Below are positions 58,989 through 64,000 of a stretch of 64,000 nt of DNA, piece after piece; the first letter of the stretch is position 1; each line of letters begins with the position of its first letter. Under the pieces are notes generated by a model that saw only the letters and a list, made by a program, of their open reading frames with translations, ran no database searches and had not been told where the DNA came from. The translations under genes and the position numbers were made by a program. The DNA is from Roseomonas indoligenes (GTDB lineage: Bacteria > Pseudomonadota > Alphaproteobacteria > Acetobacterales > Acetobacteraceae), in the NCBI RefSeq assembly GCF_017813365.1, contig NZ_JAGIZA010000017.1, positions 47,958 to 111,957 of the forward strand, written 5' to 3'.

Positions 58989-60938
58989 TCAGCGCAACTG
59001 GGCCAGCCGCCCCTCCTGAGCCCGCGCGATGAGCGCCTCGGCATCGGCTGGAAGCAGCAGCCGCTCCGCCACCGCATCCGCTGCCGCGCGCCGCACGGCG
59101 GCGACGTAGGCCGGGTCGTCCACGTAGCGCTCCGCGATGGAGGGGCGGGGATCGCCGGCTGCCGTCCGGGCCTCCCTCGTCGCCGCGAAGGGGACCACCG
59201 CGCCCTGCAGCGGGTAGAGCGCCGCCGGGCCGAAGCCCTCGGCCCGCGGGTTCCAGCCGGTGTAGCTCGCCCGCGGCACGGCCAGTTGCAGGGCCCGCAC
59301 CCCCGCCACGGCCATGCCGTCCACATCGAGCCGGGGCACGAAAACGGGGTAACGCCCGACCTCGCGTGGCGGCATGACGGACTGGTCCGAATAGGCAGCC
59401 GGTGTGTGGATGCCCGCATAGGGCAGGCCGGGGATGGGCGCCGGCATCGCTGCAACGGCAGGCACCAGCGTGCCGTGGGCCCGCATCGGCACGCGGCTCG
59501 CCGGCGGCTCCCGCCCCTCGGCGAGCCAGCTCTCCATCGCCGCCAGAAGCGCGCGCATGGGCGGGCCCGCATGCATCGGGTTCGTCGGCAGGGCGGCCGC
59601 CTCGATCCGTCCGGCCGTTCCGCCCGGCGCCTCGAAATGCGACGTGCCCGCGATCATGTAGGCGCGCACGTCGGACGGCAGGTCGATATGGCGTCCGGCC
59701 GTGTCCGTCACGAGGAGCGAGGCGCGCGAGGCCCACCACTCATGCTCGCTGTCGCTCTGCATCACCTTCGGGCAGGTGGAGGAGAGGCGGCAGCGCAGCA
59801 GCAGCCCGTCGCGGCGGCCGGAGAGCGGGTCGTCCAGCACGGCATAGGTGAAGGGGAAGGTATCGGCCTGCCAGGCCGGGTCCTGCGGGTGGCGGGCATT
59901 CCGGCCGGGCTGGCCGAACCGGACATTGGTTGCCATGCGCCGCGCCCCGGCCACGTGTGGCATCAACCCGTCGAAGACGACCCGCCCCTCCGTATCCTCG
60001 TTGAAGCCGAGATGGAGGAAGTCCCGCAGGAAGCGGCCGGACTGGGAGACGCCGAAGCCGATCGCCCGCTGCACGGCCGGGCGCCCGCCAACCGCCAGAG
60101 GATTGGCCGGAGACCCGTCGCGGCGCAGGAAGGAGACCACGTCCCGCACGGCGGCGAAGCCGGTGCCCAGCACCGCAGGATCGCGGCCGGTGTAGGTCAC
60201 CTCGTAGAGCGCGCCCGCGTCGAAGCCCTGGGCGGGCCGGGACACCTCGATGCGCCGCTCGTCCACGGCCCGGGCGGAAAGCCCCTCCGGCATCTGGCGC
60301 GGGTCGGACCAGACCTGGCGCACGGTCACCTTCAGGCTCGCCGGATCCGCCAGCGGCCAGGAGAGGGTGGCGGAGGCGGGGTTGCGGGTGTTGTCGAAGA
60401 CGAACTCCTCCCGCACCGTCCCGGTCACGCCGCGCAGCACGGGCGCGGCCAGGGCGAGCTGGCCTGGGGCGGAGGGGATGTCGGCCTGCCAGCCCACCCA
60501 CACCATCGTCGTGCCGCGCCCGGCCAGGAACCCGATCCCGGCATCCTCGGCGGTGGCGAGATTGTTGGCGCCGGGCTGTGGCGCATCGTCGAAGAGCTGC
60601 GGCGCGAGCTTCCGGCCGCGGTTCGGCGCGTCCAGCAACAGGGTTCCGCTCCCGCGCGCCGGATCGGCCGGGCGCAGGATCACCACATCGGCCGTCGCCT
60701 CCACGCGCCCCTCCGCGTTGCGCGGCGCCTGGCCGAGATCGGCGATGACGGCGTTGCGCGGATCGGTGGGGTCGAGGGCGAGGGTCGCCCGGCCGGTGAT
60801 GCGGCGATAGGCGCCCACATCCCCGAAGCTGCGCCCCGCGAAAGCGGGCACGTCCTCCGTCACTTCGAAGCGGGTCACCTCGGCCAGCGCGGGTGTCGCA
60901 ACGGCGAGCAGCCCCGCCAGCACGGCCAGTCGCCGCAT
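58989..60938 (-). CDS. Exported alpha/beta-hydrolase domain protein
   Basis: This is a 649-residue secreted protein with signal MRRLAVLAGLLAVATPALA. The N-terminal beta-rich half contains FEVTEDVPAFAGRSFGDVGAYRRI. The likely nucleophile is the Ser in GFGVSQSGRFLRDFLH (G-x-S-x-S-G). The late GTSHFE may hold the catalytic His. This layout is that of the large alpha/beta-hydrolase-domain family of unknown substrate, often found beside carboxylate catabolic genes. It stands alone and convergent with the SDR. Confidence 0.82.
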   Translation of the reverse strand: MRRLAVLAGLLAVATPALAEVTRFEVTEDVPAFAGRSFGDVGAYRRITGRATLALDPTDPRNAVIADLGQAPRNAEGRVEATADVVILRPADPARGSGTLLLDAPNRGRKLAPQLFDDAPQPGANNLATAEDAGIGFLAGRGTTMVWVGWQADIPSAPGQLALAAPVLRGVTGTVREEFVFDNTRNPASATLSWPLADPASLKVTVRQVWSDPRQMPEGLSARAVDERRIEVSRPAQGFDAGALYEVTYTGRDPAVLGTGFAAVRDVVSFLRRDGSPANPLAVGGRPAVQRAIGFGVSQSGRFLRDFLHLGFNEDTEGRVVFDGLMPHVAGARRMATNVRFGQPGRNARHPQDPAWQADTFPFTYAVLDDPLSGRRDGLLLRCRLSSTCPKVMQSDSEHEWWASRASLLVTDTAGRHIDLPSDVRAYMIAGTSHFEAPGGTAGRIEAAALPTNPMHAGPPMRALLAAMESWLAEGREPPASRVPMRAHGTLVPAVAAMPAPIPGLPYAGIHTPAAYSDQSVMPPREVGRYPVFVPRLDVDGMAVAGVRALQLAVPRASYTGWNPRAEGFGPAALYPLQGAVVPFAATREARTAAGDPRPSIAERYVDDPAYVAAVRRAAADAVAERLLLPADAEALIARAQEGRLAQLR

Positions 60939-61386
60939 GAACGCCTCCCCCGACTATTTTGGGGGAGGATCGGCTGGCCGGCGCGGATGATCAAGGGCGC
61001 CGGGGCAACCCCGTGCCGATTGGTCAACAGCCCCCGCATTCTCTTCCTCGTCAACATCCGACCGTGCTGCGGCGGCGCCGGCATGATGGGCCGATGGTGA
61101 AATCGTGCAGCCTCCTGCGCGGCGCGCTCGGCATCGCGAGCCTGCCCGGTATCCGTGCCCTCGCCGGCAAGGTCTCCGCCTGCGAACCGGAACTGCCCGA
61201 CCTGTCCCGCTACCTGGAACGGGATGCGTCGCACGCCCTGGTCGCAACACCCCTCAGCGCCCCCGCTCTGGAGCGGCCGGTCCTCCATGCCTTCGATGAG
61301 ACCTTTCCCGCCGATATCCGGGGCTGGAACGCGGAACGGGAGCCGGGCCTGGAGAAGGTCCGGGCCGCCGCCAGGACCTGGACCGC
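60939..61386. other. 448-bp interval with one doubtful open frame
   Basis: It lies between the hydrolase start and the 3' end of dinB. A rightward frame from an ATG at 61094 (MVKSCSLLRGALGIASLPG...) has fairly ordinary composition for about 100 codons but runs into antisense of dinB and has no clear ribosome site. It could be a decayed gene. No strong hairpins. Confidence 0.4.
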
Positions 61387-62454
61387 TCAGCCCAGGTCCA
61401 GGCTCGGCTGGGCCGGATCGCCGGCATCCGCCGCGAAACCGGAAACGGTGACACCCAGCAGCCGCACCGGCCTGGCCAGCGGGAAGGTGGCGCGGAGGAG
61501 GGTCAACGAGACCTGGCGCAGGTCGGCGCCGCTGGCGACGGGCGCGGGCAGGGTGCGGCTCCGGGTGATCTGGCGGAAGTCGCTGTAGCGGAGCTTGACG
61601 GTCACCGAGCGCCCGAGCGTGCCGCTGCGCTCGCACCAGTCCCAGACCTCATCGGCCAGCGCCAGCAGCCCTACCTCCACCTCTCCGGGCGTGGCGAGGT
61701 CGCGGTCGTAGGTCGTCTCGGAGCCGGAGGACTTGCGGGGGCGGTCGGGCACGACGGGCCGCTCGTCGACGCCGCGGGCGATGGCGTGGAAGTGGGCGCC
61801 GGCCTTGCCGAAGTGCTCGGTGAGAAAGGGAAGGCTCTGCTCGCGCAGGTCCCGGCCGGTGCGGATGCCGAGAGCCTCCATCCGGGCCGCCGTGGCCGGG
61901 CCGACGCCGTGGAAGCGTGACACCGCGAGGCCCTCGACGAAGCCCGGCCCCTGCTCGGGCGTGATGACGTACATGCCGTCGGGCTTGCGCATGTCGCTCG
62001 CCATCTTGGCGAGGAACTTGTTGTAGGAGACCCCTGCCGAGGCGGTGAGGCCGGTGCGGGCGCGGATCTCGGCGCGGATGGCACGGGCGACGGCGGTGGC
62101 CGTGGGCAGGCCATGGCGGTTCACGGTCACGTCGAGATAGGCCTCGTCGAGCGAGAGCGGCTCGACCAGCGGCGTGTGGCCGAGGAAGACCTCGCGGACG
62201 ATGGCGGAGACCTCGCGGTAGCGCTCAAAGCGCGGCGGCACGAAGACGAGCTCCGGGCAGAGCCGGGCGGCGGTACGGGAGGGCATGGCCGAGCGCACGC
62301 CGAAGGCGCGGGCCTCGTAGCTCGCGGCCGCCACCACGCCGCGCTCGCGCGAGCCGCCCACCGCCAGCGGCCGGCCCCGCAGCGCCGGGTCGTCGCGCTG
62401 CTCGACCGAGGCATAGAAGGCGTCCATGTCCACATGGATGATCTTGCGAGACAC
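61387..62454 (-). CDS. dinB: DNA polymerase IV (Y-family)
   Basis: This is a 355-residue translesion polymerase. The opening SRKIIHVDMDAFYASVEQRDD is split around the metal Asp9. The second catalytic pair is Asp103-Glu104 in SLDEAYLDV. The steric region has SYEARAFGVRSAMPS. A helix-hairpin-helix lies near FHGVGPATAARMEALG and the little-finger domain includes SGSETTYDRDL. The C-terminus QPSLDLG fits a beta-clamp-binding motif. The GTG at 62454 matches the E. coli N-terminus; further GTG-started frame upstream is not conserved in type. It has no clear operon partners. Confidence 0.95.
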   Translation of the reverse strand: MSRKIIHVDMDAFYASVEQRDDPALRGRPLAVGGSRERGVVAAASYEARAFGVRSAMPSRTAARLCPELVFVPPRFERYREVSAIVREVFLGHTPLVEPLSLDEAYLDVTVNRHGLPTATAVARAIRAEIRARTGLTASAGVSYNKFLAKMASDMRKPDGMYVITPEQGPGFVEGLAVSRFHGVGPATAARMEALGIRTGRDLREQSLPFLTEHFGKAGAHFHAIARGVDERPVVPDRPRKSSGSETTYDRDLATPGEVEVGLLALADEVWDWCERSGTLGRSVTVKLRYSDFRQITRSRTLPAPVASGADLRQVSLTLLRATFPLARPVRLLGVTVSGFAADAGDPAQPSLDLG

Positions 62455-62944
62455 GATCGGGCGCCCGGTGCGGTTTCGCTGTGCGTGTTGCCCTTGGGCA
62501 TAGCACGACGCCACGTCCCGCGCAGCCGGTCGCCATCGGTGACCTGGCGAGCGGAGTGGGGATGCTGACGACGCATGTCCACGGCGTGGACAATCGGCAC
62601 CCAGCGCTCGGTCTCCTCGCTGAAGAACCGTGCCACCCGGTCCGACGACCCCGACATGGGCGTGAGGTCGATGGCCGCGAGGCGCCCGCGCACCTCCGGC
62701 CGGAGTGGCGCTGAGCCTTGGCTAATCGGTGGCCTGACTCAGCCAGGTGGAGCGCGGTCTCTCCTCCCCGCCGATCCGGGAACTCGTGCGGTCCGCCGAT
62801 CTGCTGGAAGTGGACTTCCTCGCCCTCGTCAGCCCGGCCGGGGCGGGGGAGGAGGCGTCACCAACTCGCCGGGCGGTTTCGCCAACAAGGCGGAGGGGCA
62901 GTCGGTGGTGCTGTGGGTCAACTCACGCCGGTGGCGCCGCAGGG
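62455..62944. other. 490-bp interval with a Bug gene remnant
   Basis: It lies between dinB and the MarR gene. On the minus strand it keeps a short stretch coding for the C-terminal end of a Bug receptor (62574-62705). The rest, on either strand, shows no family resemblance that I can support. Confidence 0.6.
62574..62705 (-). pseudogene. C-terminal remnant of a Bug/TctC receptor gene
   Basis: About 44 codons read LRPEVRGRLAAIDLTPMSG, SSDRVARFFSEETERW and VPIVHAVDM. This is the standard C-terminal end of Bug proteins (pattern PEVR-x-RLAA-x-x-LTP then arginine- and tryptophan-ending helix). Nothing upstream continues the fold, and the frame meets a stop at 62739-62741. The downstream end has lost its stop and runs on into unrelated sequence, so the gene is a deletion remnant. 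Confidence 0.7.
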
Positions 62945-63436
62945 TCAGGGAAGACGCTGCGATGCCTCCGCATGGGTCAGGCGGTCGAGGCTCGTGATCA
63001 GCCGCCGGAGCAGGGCAACAAGCTGATCTGCTTCCTCTTCCGTGAAATCACCCAATGCTTCACGGTTGCCCTCGAACAAGGCCGCGATCGCGTTCGGCAT
63101 CCGCGCCAGGGCGATCTCGGTCAGGGTGATGCGGCTGCTGCGCCCGTCTTTCGGGTCCTGAGAGCGCTGGATGAGACCGTCCCGCTCCATGCGAGCCAGC
63201 ATCTGCGCCATCGGCGGCTGCTCGATCCTGGCGAAGCGAGCCAGGTCGCGCTGCGTGCTTGCCTTCCCGTCCTGGAGCGCGACCAGGACGGGAAGGTGGC
63301 CGACACCGAAGCCCAGGGGCTTGAGACGCGCTTCGCTCAGCCGGGCGAAGCCGCGCGCCGCGAGGCTGATCAGATGTCCGGGTGTCGAAAGCACATCCAA
63401 CTTCATCAGGGCCCGGTCCTTGCACAGCTCGTTCAT
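62945..63436 (-). CDS. MarR-family transcriptional regulator
   Basis: This is a 163-residue winged-helix regulator. The core has VLVALQDGKASTQRDLARFARIEQPPMAQMLARMERDGLIQRS (residues about 50-92) and the wing DPKDGRSSRITLTE. The C-terminal helix is acidic (FTEEEADQLVALLRRL). Start ATG 63436. It diverges from an NTF2-like gene with an AT-rich palindrome between, which is the usual autoregulated arrangement. Confidence 0.92.
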   Translation of the reverse strand: MNELCKDRALMKLDVLSTPGHLISLAARGFARLSEARLKPLGFGVGHLPVLVALQDGKASTQRDLARFARIEQPPMAQMLARMERDGLIQRSQDPKDGRSSRITLTEIALARMPNAIAALFEGNREALGDFTEEEADQLVALLRRLITSLDRLTHAEASQRLP

Positions 63437-63441
63437 CTACT

Positions 63442-63459
63442 ACATATGCGCGTATATGT
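63442..63459. promoter_or_regulatory. Candidate MarR operator
   Basis: An 18-bp element with arms ACATAT and ATATGT around GCGCGT, 16 of 18 bases symmetrical. It lies 5 bp upstream of the MarR start and 50 bp from the NTF2-like start, in the only AT-rich part of the interval. Confidence 0.6.
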
Positions 63460-63509
63460 CGCCTGACGCCCAACCAGGCAAGGCACTTCAACACAGGAAC
63501 GAGAACCCG

Positions 63510-63884
63510 ATGGATCGTGAGATCGACGTCCTTCAGCGTGTCTACGCCTGCTTCAACGCGCGGGACATCGATGGGGTCCTGGCCGTGCTGACCGAGGACA
63601 TCGCCTGGGCCAACGGCATGGAAGGCGGCCATGTCGAGGGCCGGGAAGCCGTGCGCGCGTACTGGACGCGCCAGTGGTCCATCGTCAGCCCGCATGTCGA
63701 GCCCACGAGCTTTCGCAGGACGACCGATGGGGCGATCTTCGCTGAGGTCCGGCAATCCGTGCGCGCCATCGACGGCAGGCCGCTCCAGGAGCAGGGGCAC
63801 GGGCTTCGGGACAAGACGGTTGGCCACGTCTTCCACTTCCACGATGGCAAGATCACGCGGTTCGACATTGAGGATGTCGCCTAG
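63510..63884 (+). CDS. NTF2-like (SnoaL-type) protein
   Basis: This is a 124-residue protein of the cone-shaped NTF2 fold. It begins DREIDVLQRVYACFNARDIDGVLAVLTEDIAWANGME, then GREAVRAYWTRQW, and ends VGHVFHFHDGKITRFDIED. These are typical of the ketosteroid-isomerase/SnoaL-type group, which includes enzymes and small-molecule-binding proteins. Divergent from the MarR gene and probably repressed by it. The stop lies directly at a CTAG next to the insertion element. Confidence 0.85.
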   Translation: MDREIDVLQRVYACFNARDIDGVLAVLTEDIAWANGMEGGHVEGREAVRAYWTRQWSIVSPHVEPTSFRRTTDGAIFAEVRQSVRAIDGRPLQEQGHGLRDKTVGHVFHFHDGKITRFDIEDVA

Positions 63885-63927
63885 GTAGGGAACCCAAACA
63901 ACTCTCTACGTTCGTTGGCGTTTTTGT

Positions 63928-63955
63928 CTCCTGATCGGGTTTGGCTGATCAGGAG
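63928..63955 (+). promoter_or_regulatory. Stem-loop covering the transposase ribosome site
   Basis: CTCCTGATC (63928-63936) pairs perfectly with GATCAGGAG (63947-63955) across a 10-base loop. The right arm contains most of the AGGAGG Shine-Dalgarno (63951-63956) for the ATG at 63962, so folded mRNA would hide it. Confidence 0.6.
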
Positions 63956-63961
63956 GTGGAC

Positions 63962-64000
63962 ATGGCGCGTTTGTTCTGGCTGTCTGATGAGGCCTGGGCG
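63962..64000 (+). CDS. IS5-family transposase, N-terminus only
   Basis: Thirteen codons are visible: MARLFWLSDEAWA. This matches the start of IS5-group transposases (MAR-x-FWLSD-x-AW), as found often in alphaproteobacteria. The AGGAGG is five bases upstream. The rest is outside the window, so integrity is unknown. Confidence 0.7.
   Translation, partial: MARLFWLSDEAWA

Larger units (their letters stand above)
63885..64000. mobile_element. Left end of an IS5-type insertion sequence (cut by window)
   Basis: A transposase start at 63962 shows that an insertion sequence begins between the NTF2-like gene and here. CTAG at the NTF2-like stop is the kind of YTAR target used by the IS5 family, so the element may start about 63885. 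The terminal inverted repeat cannot be confirmed without the right end. Confidence 0.55.

Noticed and set aside
61094..61400. Small rightward gene between the hydrolase and dinB
   Set aside because: No ribosome site, no family resemblance, and the frame continues into antisense of dinB.
1..64000. CRISPR array, prophage, toxin-antitoxin or defence island
   Set aside because: No regularly spaced repeats, phage structural genes, restriction enzymes or paired small toxin-antitoxin genes were recognised anywhere in the window.

Overview
The window is uniformly GC-rich and its codons end mostly in G or C. The gene families point to a metabolically versatile, soil- or plant-type proteobacterium. 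The mass of orphan Bug/TctC-type receptors together with TRAP transport, Ldh2 and MmgE/PrpD enzymes fits the Acetobacteraceae (Roseomonas-like), though Burkholderiales also carry Bug expansions. This placement is inference: there is no rRNA or other phylogenetic marker here. No tRNA, rRNA, CRISPR array or phage gene was seen. Nearly everything is uptake and catabolism of small organic acids or sugar acids, with a local regulator every few genes.

Region by region. 0-5.3 kb: two enolase-superfamily dehydratases, a Bug receptor, a crotonase and an Ldh2-type dehydrogenase. 5.5-13.9 kb: one leftward block of CitE-like lyase, Bug receptor, complete TRAP transporter (DctP-DctQ-DctM), zinc alcohol dehydrogenase, CaiB-type CoA-transferase and LysR regulator. 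14.4-17.6 kb: Bug receptor diverging from an FAD aromatic hydroxylase with an IclR regulator. 17.9-20.7 kb: an unrecognised protein with two HARP-like repeats, and a PdxI-type pyridoxal reductase diverging from a LysR gene. 20.8-24.1 kb: aspartase-superfamily lyase and Bug receptor diverging from a GntR regulator. 24.2-28.5 kb: MOSC protein, phthalate-dioxygenase-type reductase and XRE-cupin regulator, diverging from a TRAP receptor translationally coupled to a Bug receptor.

28.6-43.3 kb is the most coherent block. It holds candidates for a full tetronate (erythronate/threonate) route: DenD-like dehydrogenase, OtnI-like isomerase, OtnK-like kinase and OtnC-like decarboxylase. Interspersed are an FMN 2-hydroxyacid dehydrogenase, a secreted lactonase, two Asp/Glu-racemase-fold proteins, three Bug receptors, an unsecreted ModA-like protein and a LacI regulator with LacI-type palindromes. 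The expected end product is dihydroxyacetone phosphate.

43.8-47.1 kb: aldo/keto reductase with a divergent TetR gene and two palindromes, then an orphan Leu/Ile/Val-type receptor. 47.2-53.7 kb: a sugar-type cassette of racemase-fold protein, LacD/YihT-like aldolase, YihV-like kinase and a complete polar-amino-acid-type ABC transporter, with a divergent RpiR-SIS regulator. 53.8-58.9 kb: two short-chain dehydrogenases, an SH3b lipoprotein, a coiled-coil protein, a Bug receptor and a GntR regulator. 59-64 kb: a large alpha/beta hydrolase, DNA polymerase IV, a Bug pseudogene remnant, a MarR/NTF2-like divergent pair and the left end of an IS5-type element cut by the window edge.

Nine intact Bug receptors plus one remnant occur without a single TctA or TctB membrane gene. 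If these receptors feed transporters, the permeases must be encoded elsewhere.
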